From Thalassospira lohafexi (GTDB taxonomy: Bacteria > Pseudomonadota > Alphaproteobacteria > Rhodospirillales > Thalassospiraceae), in contig NZ_NXGX01000006.1 in NCBI RefSeq assembly GCF_002844275.1, forward strand, positions 62,001-126,000: a DNA stretch of 64,000 nucleotides. The letters are read 5' to 3'. The notes beneath the pieces were generated by a model, which saw nothing but the letters and a program-made list of their open reading frames with translations, ran no database searches and was not told the origin of the DNA. Positions 6,984 to 14,739 of this stretch are shown here, piece after piece; the stretch's first letter is position 1, and every line of letters begins with the position of its first letter. The translations under genes were made by a program, and so were the position numbers.

Positions 6984-8918
6984 ATGATCAATCTCGGGCA
7001 TATCAAGTCGTTTCTGGTGTGTTTTGCACCGTTAAGTGCGGTGTTTCTTCTTCTTGTCAGCTTGTTGGCGTGGGATGGCACGTCTGTGCGCGAACAATCG
7101 ATTGGCGATGATCAGCGGTTCGCGCTCGATAAGTCGATATCGAGCTTGCAGGAACGGATTGATATCGTTGTTTCCGATCTGTTGATCCTGTCGGAAAGTA
7201 CCAACCTTGAGGCGGTGCTTGAGGGGCGGGCGAGTTTCGAGCAGCTTGCCGACGAGTATAAGCTGTTTACGCTGCGCCGGGGCATTTACGACCAGATCCG
7301 TTATCTGGACAATGATGGCGATGAAACGGTGCGGGTGAATTACGGCAGTGGCATTCCCTATACCGTTCCCGGCCGGGATCTTCAGAACAAGGCAAACCGC
7401 CCGTATTTCAATCTTGCGCACAATGCACCGCGCGGCACTGTTTATATTTCCGGCATTGATCTTAATCAGGAATTTGGCGAGATCGAAAAGCCGATCAAGC
7501 CGGTGATCCGACTGTCAGCCCCGGTGTTTGACCGGTTTGGCGACCGTCAGGGGGTGGTTGTCCTGAATTTGCGTGCCGCCCCGATCCTGGATGACGTGAT
7601 CGCGCCGCTGGCACTTGACGGGGCAAAACCGTTTGTTCTTGATCACGGTGGCAACTGGATCCTTGGCGGGCAGAGTGGTGAAAACTGGGCTATGGACCTG
7701 ACGGGGACGGCGCGGGTTTTTGCTGATCGGTTCCCCAATGCATGGGAAAACATGCGGCTTGGCCTGCAAAGTTTTGAAACCGATACCGGGTTTTATTCGG
7801 TGCAGCTTCTTGATGCGTCTGATCTGTTTCTGGCGCGCAATACATCCCGTTCGCTTTCGGTGATATTTGGCGGCGACGGCGAAGCCGACAGTCGGTTGAA
7901 CCTGTATGTCGGCACCTATTTGCCGCGCGATGTGTTTGATGTGCTTCTTTCCCCGCAACGCGGCACATTGGTTATTGTGACGGTCGCCTTTATCCTACTG
8001 ATTACGGTGGGCAGTGCGGCATATGCCTGGACCCGGCAGCGTCAACTGGTGGCAAGTTTCGACGCGCGTTTGTCCGAACAGGTGTTGCGCGCATCGAAAA
8101 ACAGCGTGGTGGTTGCCGATCAGGACGGGATCATCGCCAAGGTCAATCCGGGCTTTACCGCGATGACCGGATATCTGCCCAACGAGGCGATTGGCAAACC
8201 GTTGTCGTTCCTGCGTGCCGAACAGCAAGATGCCGAGAAGCTTGAGGACATGCTGATGGCGGCACGGGCCAACGGCATTTGGGAAGGTGAGGTGCGCAAC
8301 CGCCGAAAAAGCGGTGACTTTTTCTATTCCAATGTCGTGATCAGCGCGATTACCGATCCGGGCGACAGCGAAGTCAATTTCGTTGAGATGGGGCTTGATA
8401 TTTCACGCCATATGGAAAATGCGCAGGAACTTTGGCGTCAGGCCAATCATGATGCGCTGACCGGCTTGCCGAACCGGTTGCTGTTTGAAGACCGGCTTGA
8501 AGTTGCCTGTGGGCATTCCGAAACCGAAGGCCATTCGATTGCGCTTTTGTATATTGATCTCGACGGGTTTAAACCGATCAACGACCGATACGGTCACGAG
8601 GTCGGCGATCAGGTGCTGCGCAAGGTTGGCGAGCGGATTAAAAATACCGTGCGCACCGGCGATACCGTCGCCCGGCTTGGCGGCGATGAGTTTGCCGTCA
8701 TTGCCGATGACGTCAAAAACAAGGAAGAGGCCGAGTGGGTCGCGCAGAAAATCGCCGCATCGGTGCAGCGTCCGATGGAGATGGGGGCTTTAAGCATTTC
8801 GGTCGGGGCGAGCATCGGCGTTGCGATGTTCCCGGAAGATTCAACCGAAACCGTTGCGTTGCTTGGGCTGGCGGACGACAAAATGTACAAGCAAAAGCGC
8901 ATCCGTAAATCGGGCTAG
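6984..8918 (+). CDS. Membrane diguanylate cyclase: periplasmic sensor, PAS, GGDEF
   Basis: This 644-residue protein has an N-terminal membrane span (about residues 7-28), a periplasmic sensor region of some 300 residues resembling double-Cache domains, and a second span (about 328-350). A PAS domain follows (VVADQDGIIAKVNPGFTAMTGY, about 370-485), then a GGDEF domain beginning NHDALTGLPNRLLFEDRLE. The active-site motif is an intact GGDEF at 566-570 and is preceded at the correct distance by RTGD, the product-inhibition (I) site. It should therefore make cyclic di-GMP in response to a periplasmic signal and be feedback controlled. No EAL domain is present. An AGGA motif lies six bases before the ATG. 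A strong bidirectional terminator follows. Confidence 0.92.
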   Translation: MINLGHIKSFLVCFAPLSAVFLLLVSLLAWDGTSVREQSIGDDQRFALDKSISSLQERIDIVVSDLLILSESTNLEAVLEGRASFEQLADEYKLFTLRRGIYDQIRYLDNDGDETVRVNYGSGIPYTVPGRDLQNKANRPYFNLAHNAPRGTVYISGIDLNQEFGEIEKPIKPVIRLSAPVFDRFGDRQGVVVLNLRAAPILDDVIAPLALDGAKPFVLDHGGNWILGGQSGENWAMDLTGTARVFADRFPNAWENMRLGLQSFETDTGFYSVQLLDASDLFLARNTSRSLSVIFGGDGEADSRLNLYVGTYLPRDVFDVLLSPQRGTLVIVTVAFILLITVGSAAYAWTRQRQLVASFDARLSEQVLRASKNSVVVADQDGIIAKVNPGFTAMTGYLPNEAIGKPLSFLRAEQQDAEKLEDMLMAARANGIWEGEVRNRRKSGDFFYSNVVISAITDPGDSEVNFVEMGLDISRHMENAQELWRQANHDALTGLPNRLLFEDRLEVACGHSETEGHSIALLYIDLDGFKPINDRYGHEVGDQVLRKVGERIKNTVRTGDTVARLGGDEFAVIADDVKNKEEAEWVAQKIAASVQRPMEMGALSISVGASIGVAMFPEDSTETVALLGLADDKMYKQKRIRKSG

Positions 8919-8945
8919 GGGCTTTGCCTGACCGGGGAACACATT

Positions 8946-8984
8946 AAAAAACACAGGCTGGAAATCTCCAGCCTGTGTTTTTTT
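8946..8984. terminator. Bidirectional rho-independent terminator
   Basis: The arms ACACAGGCTGGA and TCCAGCCTGTGT form a perfect stem with a 4-base loop, flanked by A and T runs on the two sides. It can end both the diguanylate cyclase and the leftward ABC-F transcript. Confidence 0.92.
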
Positions 8985-9016
8985 GATGGGGTCAATGCAG
9001 GGATAAAGATACCGGG

Positions 9017-10933
9017 TCAGGCGACCATGGCGTCGTATTCTTCCTGCTTGGCCATCCATTTGGTTTCGATCTGGGCCAGGTCGCTTTCGAGTTTGGCGAG
9101 TTCCTGACGCACTTTGGCAAGTTTGTCAGCATTGGCATCCTCATAGAGCGACTGGTCGGCCATATCGAGTTCGATCTTGGCCTTGCGCGCGGTCAGCTTT
9201 TCCATATCGGATTCGAGCTTTTGCACTTCGCGTTTGACCGGGGCAGCGATTTTGCGTTTTTCCGCCGCCTTTTGGCGTTCGGCCTTACGGTCGCGTTTGG
9301 CGTCCTTGCCGCCATTCCCGTTGCCGTTGCCGTCTTCGCCGCCGTTTTTATTGGCACGGCGTTCCATGCGGGCACGGTCGAGAAGATACTGGCGATATTC
9401 GGCAACGTCGCCGTCAAAGCTGGTGACTGTGCCATCGGCGACCAGAACAAGACGATCGGCACAGGCTTCGATCAAATAGGGATCGTGGCTGATGATGATG
9501 ACCGCACCTTCGTAGGCGTTGAGCGCATGGTTCAGCGCATCGCGGCTGTCGATATCAAGGTGGTTGGTCGGCTCATCGAGGATCAGCATATGCGGGGCAT
9601 CAAGGGTCATCAGCGCAAACAAAAGCCGTGCCTTTTCGCCGCCTGAAAGGTCCTTGACCTTGGTGTCGCCTTTCTGGCCTTCGAATGCAAAGCGACCCAA
9701 CTGGGCGCGGACTTTGTGTTCGATGACATCAGGCATCAGCGATGCCATGTGCTGATACGGGGTTTCATCACCGCGCAGTTCATCGGTCTGGTGCTGTGCA
9801 AAATACCCGATGCGCAGTTTGTTCGATGAAGCCTTTTCACCCGACATCAGTTCAAGACGGTCGGCCAGAAGTTTGGCCAGTGTCGATTTACCATTCCCGT
9901 TTGCACCCAGAAGCGCGATGCGGTCATCCATATCAATGCGCAGGCTGATGTTGCGCAAGACCGGTTTGCCTTCGGCATAGCCAACATCGCCCTCGTGAAT
10001 GTTGATCAGGGGCGGTGGCAGTTCCTTGGGGCTTGGGAAGTCAAACGAAATGCCGCGGTCTTCGACCACCGGGATCGCCGGGCCCATTTTTTCAAGCATT
10101 TTCACGCGGCTTTGCGCCTGTTTGGCTTTACTGGCCTTGGCGCGGAAGCGGTCGATGAACGATTGCAGGTGCTTTTGCTGGGCAATTTGTTTGTCGTAAT
10201 GCTTGGATGCGAGTTCAAGCTGTTCACGCCGCGTCTTGGCAAACTTGTCGTAGTTGCCGCCATAAAGGGTCACGGTGCCGTCATGCAGATGGGCGATGGT
10301 TTTGACCACCCGGTTCAGAAGGTCGCGGTCGTGACTGATCAGGATGATGGTGCCGGGATAATTGATCAGATAGTTTTCAAGCCAGATGGTGGCTTCAAGA
10401 TCAAGGTGGTTGGTCGGCTCATCAAGCAGCAAAAGATCAGGGCCAAGGAACAGGGTCGCGGCCAGGGCGACACGCATCCGCCAGCCGCCCGAGAAATCAT
10501 CGCAGGCGCGTTTCTGGGCATCGCCATCAAAACCAAGACCCGAAAGGATCGATGCGGCGCGTGCCTCGGCGGTGTGCGCATCAATATCGGCAAGGCGGGT
10601 GTGAACCTCGGCAATGCGGTTAGGGTCTGTGGTGGTTTCGGCTTCTTCGAGAAGGGATGCCCGTTCGGTATCCGCGGCCAGAACGGTTTCAAGCAGGGAA
10701 CGGCTTCCGGCGGGGGCTTCTTGCGAGACAACACCCATGCGGGCGCGCTTGGACAGGCGGACATCGCCGCCATCGGTCGCCAGTTCGCCGGAAATCAGTT
10801 TCAGCAGTGTGGATTTGCCCGCACCGTTGCGTCCAATCAGGCCGACCTTATGTCCGTCAGCAATGGTCATGGAAACCTGGTCAAGAATGACACGGCCGCC
10901 GATGCGATAGGTCAGGTCGGTAATTTGGAGCAT
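9017..10933 (-). CDS. ABC-F family ATPase (Uup/YheS-like)
   Basis: This 638-residue soluble protein has two ABC ATPase domains. The first has Walker A GRNGAGKST near residue 35, signature FSGGWRMRVALA and Walker B LLLLDEPTNHLDL. The second has Walker A GANGNGKST, signature LSGGEKARLL and Walker B MLILDEPTNHLDI. The linker carries the ABC-F tower region (KHYDKQIAQQKHLQSFIDRFRAKASKAKQAQSR pattern), and no membrane spans exist. A C-terminal extension has a Gly/Asn/Asp-rich hinge followed by a basic coiled coil, as in Uup and YheS. ABC-F proteins act on ribosomes or nucleic acids rather than in transport. It is probably monocistronic, ending at the shared terminator. Confidence 0.93.
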   Translation of the reverse strand: MLQITDLTYRIGGRVILDQVSMTIADGHKVGLIGRNGAGKSTLLKLISGELATDGGDVRLSKRARMGVVSQEAPAGSRSLLETVLAADTERASLLEEAETTTDPNRIAEVHTRLADIDAHTAEARAASILSGLGFDGDAQKRACDDFSGGWRMRVALAATLFLGPDLLLLDEPTNHLDLEATIWLENYLINYPGTIILISHDRDLLNRVVKTIAHLHDGTVTLYGGNYDKFAKTRREQLELASKHYDKQIAQQKHLQSFIDRFRAKASKAKQAQSRVKMLEKMGPAIPVVEDRGISFDFPSPKELPPPLINIHEGDVGYAEGKPVLRNISLRIDMDDRIALLGANGNGKSTLAKLLADRLELMSGEKASSNKLRIGYFAQHQTDELRGDETPYQHMASLMPDVIEHKVRAQLGRFAFEGQKGDTKVKDLSGGEKARLLFALMTLDAPHMLILDEPTNHLDIDSRDALNHALNAYEGAVIIISHDPYLIEACADRLVLVADGTVTSFDGDVAEYRQYLLDRARMERRANKNGGEDGNGNGNGGKDAKRDRKAERQKAAEKRKIAAPVKREVQKLESDMEKLTARKAKIELDMADQSLYEDANADKLAKVRQELAKLESDLAQIETKWMAKQEEYDAMVA

Positions 10934-11204
10934 TTTATCGGTCGTTCTCTTGAGTATTTTGAGTTGGGTTTGGTGCGGTTTTTATGCGATTTCGGAGAAT
11001 CGCAAGGAATTCTGTGCCCTCAATAGGGCAGGAAGCGCTTGGACGCAAGGATTCTTGAAAATGTAACCATGTGTGTTCCAAGGGGAATGGGCGCAGCATA
11101 ACCCGATAGAAAATCGCAGTTTTACGGGTTTTTGGGCGTTTTTGCGCCGCCACATGGGTGAATGCACCAACCGCAGGTCTGGATTGCGTGGGTAGAACTA
11201 TGTG

Positions 11205-11233
11205 TTGCGTTGCGATCCAAGCCCGTTTATATA
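11205..11233 (+). promoter_or_regulatory. Predicted ndk promoter
   Basis: TTGCGT and TATATA are separated by 17 bases. Transcription would start near 11240, leaving a leader of about 100 bases. Confidence 0.55.
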
Positions 11234-11257
11234 GCGCCAACCTTTGGGTCTGTAGAT

Positions 11258-11290
11258 GATAAGGGAATTCTTATGTATAGTTCCTTTATC
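11258..11290. promoter_or_regulatory. Inverted repeat in the ndk leader
   Basis: GATAAGGGAA and TTCCTTTATC pair at nine of ten positions (the tenth can be a G-U pair in RNA) across a 13-base loop. It may be an operator or an RNA hairpin, and no role is known. Confidence 0.4.
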
Positions 11291-11343
11291 TTCTGCAGGC
11301 CCGATTTGGGTCCCATTTTTTATTAAGTAGCTAGGTGAAACCA

Positions 11344-11766
11344 ATGGCTGTCGAACGCACTCTGTCGATCATCAAGCCGGACGCAACGCGCCGCAATCTG
11401 ACTGGCAAAATCAATGCCGTCATCGAAGAAGCTGGCCTGCGCATTGTTGCGCAGAAGCGTGTCGCTTTGACCCGCGCTCAGGCTGAAGGTTTCTACGCAG
11501 TTCACAAAGAACGTTCGTTCTTTGGCGAGCTGGTAGACTTCATGATCTCTGGCCCGGTTGTGGTCCAGGCGCTTGAAGGCGAAAACGCTGTTGCCACGTA
11601 TCGTGAAGTAATGGGCGCAACCAACCCGGCAAATGCCGAGGAAGGCACCATTCGCAAACAGTTTGCAGAATCCATCGAAGCGAACTCGGTCCACGGTTCG
11701 GACTCGCTTGAAAATGCTGCAATCGAAATTGCCTATTTCTTCGCGCAGACCGAAATCGTCGGCTAA
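11344..11766 (+). CDS. ndk: Nucleoside diphosphate kinase
   Basis: This 140-residue enzyme transfers the gamma phosphate between nucleoside di- and triphosphates in the cytoplasm through a phosphohistidine. The sequence starts [18 protein letters not shown] and contains the active-site motif SVHGSDS with the phosphorylated His at about residue 117. Length and motifs are standard. A GTG three codons upstream is possible, but the AGGTG motif is best spaced for the ATG at 11344. It has its own promoter and a strong terminator, so it is likely monocistronic. Confidence 0.97.
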   Translation: MAVERTLSIIKPDATRRNLTGKINAVIEEAGLRIVAQKRVALTRAQAEGFYAVHKERSFFGELVDFMISGPVVVQALEGENAVATYREVMGATNPANAEEGTIRKQFAESIEANSVHGSDSLENAAIEIAYFFAQTEIVG

Positions 11767-11799
11767 GCGTCGAAAGACGAAATTCCGGTTCTTCCGGAT

Positions 11800-11836
11800 A
11801 CAAAAACGCCCCGCAGATTTGCGGGGCGTTTTTTTG
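11800..11836. terminator. Bidirectional terminator between ndk and small membrane gene
   Basis: AACGCCCCGCA and TGCGGGGCGTT pair across a 4-base loop, with T runs on both sides. It ends ndk and can also end the leftward 45-residue gene. Confidence 0.92.
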
Positions 11837-11856
11837 TGTCTGTTTGGCAGGTTCGA

Positions 11857-11994
11857 TCAATCGATCAGAAATGCGGCCATCAAAAGCAGCAGAACTGCGA
11901 TGGAGAGCACGCTCCAGAGCATGAATTTGGTCCAGTTTTCCCAGCCGTGCTGATGGTCTTCGACCAGTTTGGTGTCGTAGTCGCTTCCTTGCAT
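11857..11994 (-). CDS. Small single-span membrane protein, aa3-type cytochrome oxidase subunit IV-like
   Basis: This 45-residue protein starts MQGSDYDTKLVEDHQHGWEN, followed by one hydrophobic span (FMLWSVLSIAVLLLLMAAFLI) near the C-terminus. A textbook ribosome-binding site (GGGAGGAACC) precedes the ATG, which makes the frame very likely real. The arrangement of a short polar head with a His, then an aromatic Trp/Phe/Lys stretch, then a single span is that of the alphaproteobacterial aa3-type cytochrome c oxidase subunit IV family (PF07835, about 44 residues). Membership is inferred by pattern, not searched. A second copy-like gene lies at 13019-13147. Both run leftwards, each in front of a strong terminator. 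Confidence 0.75.
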   Translation of the reverse strand: MQGSDYDTKLVEDHQHGWENWTKFMLWSVLSIAVLLLLMAAFLID

Positions 11995-12205
11995 TGGTTC
12001 CTCCCAGTCGTTGTTTACGTCCGATTGTTTGATGCTTTGTGCGGACTTTATGCCCGTACGCCACGGTGATCGCGCACGGCACCTCGGAAACTCTAGCGTG
12101 ATTTAACTCTGGGGTGAATATCTTTTGTATGAGTGTTCTTTTTGTGCGCTGCGCTATTATCTTTCACCCGTCACCATTTACCCATCACCTTGGGCCCCGC
12201 TGGAC

Positions 12206-12301
12206 ATGACAGAAGGGGTGTGCCATGATTTTGTGATGGAAAACGTTGTGACCCGTACCGATGCACGAATTTTTACCGCCAACCATAGGATGGCGGGGTA
12301 G
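12206..12301 (+). CDS. Possible 31-residue leader peptide
   Basis: An ATG-started frame ends in TAG just before a terminator hairpin. No good ribosome-binding site is visible and the peptide (MTEGVCHDFVMENVVTRTDA then eleven more residues) matches nothing known. Its stop codon overlaps a GGCGGG segment able to pair with the terminator's left arm. It could be a leader peptide, or the transcript may be a small RNA instead. Confidence 0.25.
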   Translation: MTEGVCHDFVMENVVTRTDARIFTANHRMAG

Positions 12302-12325
12302 GGACGTTTTGACCAAATGAGATCC

Positions 12326-12350
12326 ACCCGCCGGAGAGGCGGGTTTTTTT
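12326..12350 (+). terminator. Orphan terminator 40 bp before the kinase gene
   Basis: CCCGCC and GGCGGG form the stem around GGAGA, followed by seven T residues. It lies upstream of a gene rather than after one, so it ends a short leader or small RNA. An identical GGCGGG at 12292-12297 could pair with the left arm and act as an antiterminator. Confidence 0.8.
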
Positions 12351-12389
12351 ATGGCTGTCTCCCGGCCTGTCGAACATGGGAGATGACCA

Positions 12390-12953
12390 ATGCGACATTC
12401 CGTTTCAGAACCACACCGACGAACCGTAAACGGGCGACGCCCCTTAAACGGGGCTGATCAAGCGCCCGCTGTTTTGCATATGCTGTGCGGGAAAATTGCG
12501 GCGGGGAAATCAACACTGGCCGCTGAGCTGGCGCGAAAACCGGGCACCATCCTGATCGCGGAAGACGAATGGCTTTCGACACTTTTTGGCGATCAGATGC
12601 ACTCGGTTGCCGACTATGTCGCGGTATCGGAAAAACTGCGCCGGGTGATGGGGCCGCACATCAGTATGCTGTTGATGTCAGGGCTTTCGGTGGTGCTGGA
12701 TTTTCCGGCCAATACCGTCAAGCTGCGCTGCTGGATGCGCGATGTTTTTGACGAAGTTGGGGCCGATCACAGGCTGCATTACCTTAATCTGCCAGAAGAC
12801 ATTTGCATGCAGCGCCTGCGGGCGCGCAATCAGGCAGGCGCGCATCAGTTTGCCGCCAGTGATGCGCAGTTTCATCAGATTTCAGCATGGTTTGAGCCGC
12901 CATCTGATGCGGAAGGGTTTAAGACTGTCCCCTATCAGACCGACATCATGTGA
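12390..12953 (+). CDS. P-loop kinase-like ATP-binding protein
   Basis: This 187-residue protein has a Walker A motif GKIAAGKST at residues about 34-42 and a DEW acidic motif after the second strand (LIAEDEWLSTLF). A lid-like basic helix (EDICMQRLRARNQAG) and a C-terminal EPPSDAEGF segment follow. The pattern fits the predicted kinases of COG0645, related to zeta toxins and chloramphenicol phosphotransferase; the substrate is unknown. The first about 28 residues are polar and may be an overextension. However, a GGGAG motif lies seven bases before the ATG at 12390, so I keep this start. A terminator hairpin 40 bases upstream could control its expression. Confidence 0.82.
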   Translation: MRHSVSEPHRRTVNGRRPLNGADQAPAVLHMLCGKIAAGKSTLAAELARKPGTILIAEDEWLSTLFGDQMHSVADYVAVSEKLRRVMGPHISMLLMSGLSVVLDFPANTVKLRCWMRDVFDEVGADHRLHYLNLPEDICMQRLRARNQAGAHQFAASDAQFHQISAWFEPPSDAEGFKTVPYQTDIM

Positions 12954-12958
12954 GACAC

Positions 12959-12989
12959 AAAAAAGCTGCCGGTAAACGGCAGCTTTTAA
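12959..12989. terminator. Bidirectional terminator
   Basis: AAAAGCTGCCG and CGGCAGCTTTT pair perfectly over a GTAAA loop. It separates the convergent kinase gene and small membrane gene. Confidence 0.9.
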
Positions 12990-13018
12990 ACATCTGGATT
13001 TCTGCCGGTGGTGGCAGA

Positions 13019-13147
13019 TTACAGCAGGAAGATGGCCATCAGGATCAGAACGCCGATCACTGAAAGGGTGCCCCACTTCATAAAGACGGTGAAACCGTTA
13101 TAGATATCAACGTGGGTTTCGGTCAGTTCGTAATCTTTACCCTGCAA
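13019..13147 (-). CDS. Small single-span membrane protein, TTG start, subunit IV-like
   Basis: This 42-residue protein has the pattern QGKDYELTETHVDIYNGF, then a single span (MKWGTLSVIGVLILMAIFLL). A perfect AGGAGG lies five bases upstream of a TTG at 13147, and starting there aligns its N-terminus (QGKDY) with that of the 45-residue protein at 11857-11994 (MQGSDY). Longer ATG starts exist upstream but would add a polar head that does not fit and would place AGGAGG inside the gene. The His-x-x-x-Tyr-x-x-Phe pattern before the span resembles aa3-type cytochrome c oxidase subunit IV (PF07835). The two genes are probably paralogues. A TTGACA box at about 13215-13210 may be part of its promoter. 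Confidence 0.75.
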   Translation of the reverse strand: MQGKDYELTETHVDIYNGFTVFMKWGTLSVIGVLILMAIFLL

Positions 13148-13228
13148 ACTTGCCTCCTGCGTTTTGGGATTTTTCAAATGTATATCCATCAAGTTGATGC
13201 AGTGCAAGATGTCAATTAACTCAAGATA

Positions 13229-13615
13229 TCATTGCGTTGGTTGATCGGTTTGAAGGCCGCCTTCGCAGACAAAGGGCAGGAACGACCCGGTCGCGCCAGC
13301 ATTCATCATTTTGATCGACATCAGGTTGGCGTAAGCAAGTTCAGCCTTGCTGTGCGGGCAGACGTAAATGCGTTCCGTGCAGCCCGATGCGATGAAGGCG
13401 TCTTCCTGCTGATTGAACGCATCACTGGTTGCGTTTGCGGGCATGGCCGCACGGGTTTGATCGCGGTTGTCCTGATAGAGCGCGCATTTGGTTTCGCGCC
13501 ACGTTGCACTGTGGGCATCCGTGGTGGTCAAGAGGGTGGTTAACAGGGCGGTCGCGGGCAGGGTAAGCGATAGCAGCGTGATGCCAAGGATCACGGGGTA
13601 AGCGGGGGTCTTCAT
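13229..13615 (-). CDS. Small secreted protein with conserved-looking cysteines, function unknown
   Basis: This is a 128-residue protein I do not recognise. It starts MKTPAYPVILGITLLSLTLP, a likely Sec signal peptide, with cleavage around residues 32-36 (after TTTDAHS). The mature part is about 95 residues and holds four cysteines (TKCALY, SGCTERIYVC, PFVCEGG) that could form two disulfides in the periplasm. An AGG lies seven bases before the ATG. It is the last gene of the leftward sulfatase operon, 67 bases after the formylglycine-generating enzyme, so it may assist the secreted enzymes of that operon. This is context inference only. Confidence 0.75.
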   Translation of the reverse strand: MKTPAYPVILGITLLSLTLPATALLTTLLTTTDAHSATWRETKCALYQDNRDQTRAAMPANATSDAFNQQEDAFIASGCTERIYVCPHSKAELAYANLMSIKMMNAGATGSFLPFVCEGGLQTDQPTQ

Positions 13616-13682
13616 CGTGGGGCCTTTTGTTGATAGCCGTCCATACCGGTCGTTCTTGGTGGTCTGGAGTTTAGCGGGAAAT

Positions 13683-14666
13683 TTAGCTTGGGATATCCCG
13701 GGCAATCCTGAACCCGATGTGGTTTGTGCTGAGGCTGGTTTCGGCCTGTTGGCGGGCGGCGGGGCGGTAGCGCAGGCAATAGGATGGCGCGCAAAGCCAT
13801 GATCCGCCCTTAACCACATGCATGGGACCAAAGGCCGGGTTGGCATAGGTTGCCGCGGTTGCCTTATCGGGGCCTTGCGGGTTTTTGTTGCCGCCGGTCG
13901 CGTGGAACGGGACCCACCAGTCTGAAACATGTTCCCAGACGTTGCCTGCCATATCAAACAGGCCATAGCCATTGGCGACGTAGGAACCAACCGGGGCGGT
14001 GCCGTGATAGCCGTCATCCTTGGTGTCGGTGCTGGGAAACTTTCCCTGCCAGCTATTGGCTTTCCAGCCCTGAGACGGATCGTAGTCCTTGCCCCATGTA
14101 TAGTCGGCATCATTCAGTCCGCCGCGTGCGGCAAATTCCCATTCGGCCTCGGTCGGGAGACGCCCGCCGGCCCATTTGGCGTAGGCCGCCGCGTCTTCGG
14201 GAGATATCTGAACAACGGGGTGGTTTTCCAGACCGTCAATCGTGCTTTTGGGCCCAGTGGGATGTTGCCAGTTCGCCCCGGCAACATAGCGCCACCATTT
14301 GCGAAAATCGTTGGTATCAACTGTGTCTGGCGGCTGGGCGAAGACCATCGAGCCTGCCTTGAGCAAATAGGCAGCTACCCCCGGATAGTTTTGCGGGTCG
14401 AGATCCTGTTCGGCGGTGGTGACATAGTTCGTTTCGGCGACAAATTCTGCGAATTCGGCGTTTGTGACTTCGGTTTTCTGGATTTCGAACGGCCCGACGG
14501 TGACCTGATGGGCCGCGCGCTCTTCGCGATAGTGGCGATCAGACCCCATCTGGAACGTGCCGCCATCAAGACGCACAAAGCTGTCATCGTCAGAGGAAAA
14601 CCAAAAGGCGACTGCGGTCAGTAAAACTGCAGCCGCCAGAGCAGAACCTGCGTAGAGTATTTTCAA
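13683..14666 (-). CDS. Formylglycine-generating enzyme (sulfatase-modifying factor), membrane-anchored
   Basis: This protein of about 327 residues has a hydrophobic N-terminal anchor (ILYAGSALAAAVLLTAVAF) followed by a full FGE-sulfatase domain: GGTFQMGSD, TEVTNAEFAEFV, GGRLPTEAEWEFAARGG, DMAGNVWEHVSDWW and GFRIAR. The segment GGSWLCAPSYCLRYRPAAR carries the two catalytic cysteines (about residues 292 and 297) in the C-x4-C spacing of true formylglycine-generating enzymes, so it is not merely a SUMF1-like relative. It would oxidise the active-site Cys of the neighbouring sulfatase. The domain is predicted to face the periplasm. The start is TTG at 14666, supported by GGGAG eight bases upstream. 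A TTG at 14681 is the longer alternative. Confidence 0.9.
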   Translation of the reverse strand: MKILYAGSALAAAVLLTAVAFWFSSDDDSFVRLDGGTFQMGSDRHYREERAAHQVTVGPFEIQKTEVTNAEFAEFVAETNYVTTAEQDLDPQNYPGVAAYLLKAGSMVFAQPPDTVDTNDFRKWWRYVAGANWQHPTGPKSTIDGLENHPVVQISPEDAAAYAKWAGGRLPTEAEWEFAARGGLNDADYTWGKDYDPSQGWKANSWQGKFPSTDTKDDGYHGTAPVGSYVANGYGLFDMAGNVWEHVSDWWVPFHATGGNKNPQGPDKATAATYANPAFGPMHVVKGGSWLCAPSYCLRYRPAARQQAETSLSTNHIGFRIARDIPS

Positions 14667-14739
14667 GGGGGCTTCTCCCAAACCGGCATCTTTGGCTGGT
14701 TGCGATGAGTGGTGGGGCGATCACTTTTCCGGTTGTAGC

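Larger units (their letters stand above)
10934..11343. other. Intergenic region upstream of ndk
   Basis: This 410-base divergent interval carries no gene that I can support. A leftward 101-codon frame (10935-11240) lacks a ribosome-binding site and looks random. The right third contains a good ndk promoter and a 5' leader with an inverted repeat. Confidence 0.65.
11995..12389. other. Intergenic region with short leader ORF and orphan terminator
   Basis: This 395-base interval contains promoters for the leftward small gene and for the rightward kinase gene. Within it are a 31-codon frame (12206-12301) and a rho-independent terminator (12326-12350) that does not belong to any annotated gene. 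Confidence 0.6.

Noticed and set aside
9995-11026. Plus-strand open frame of 343 codons
   Set aside because: Antisense to the ABC-F gene; the composition is not protein-like.
13616-14113. A longer reading of the small secreted protein reaching back to 14113
   Set aside because: The extra residues are antisense-like low-complexity and overlap the FGE gene. The signal peptide begins at 13615.
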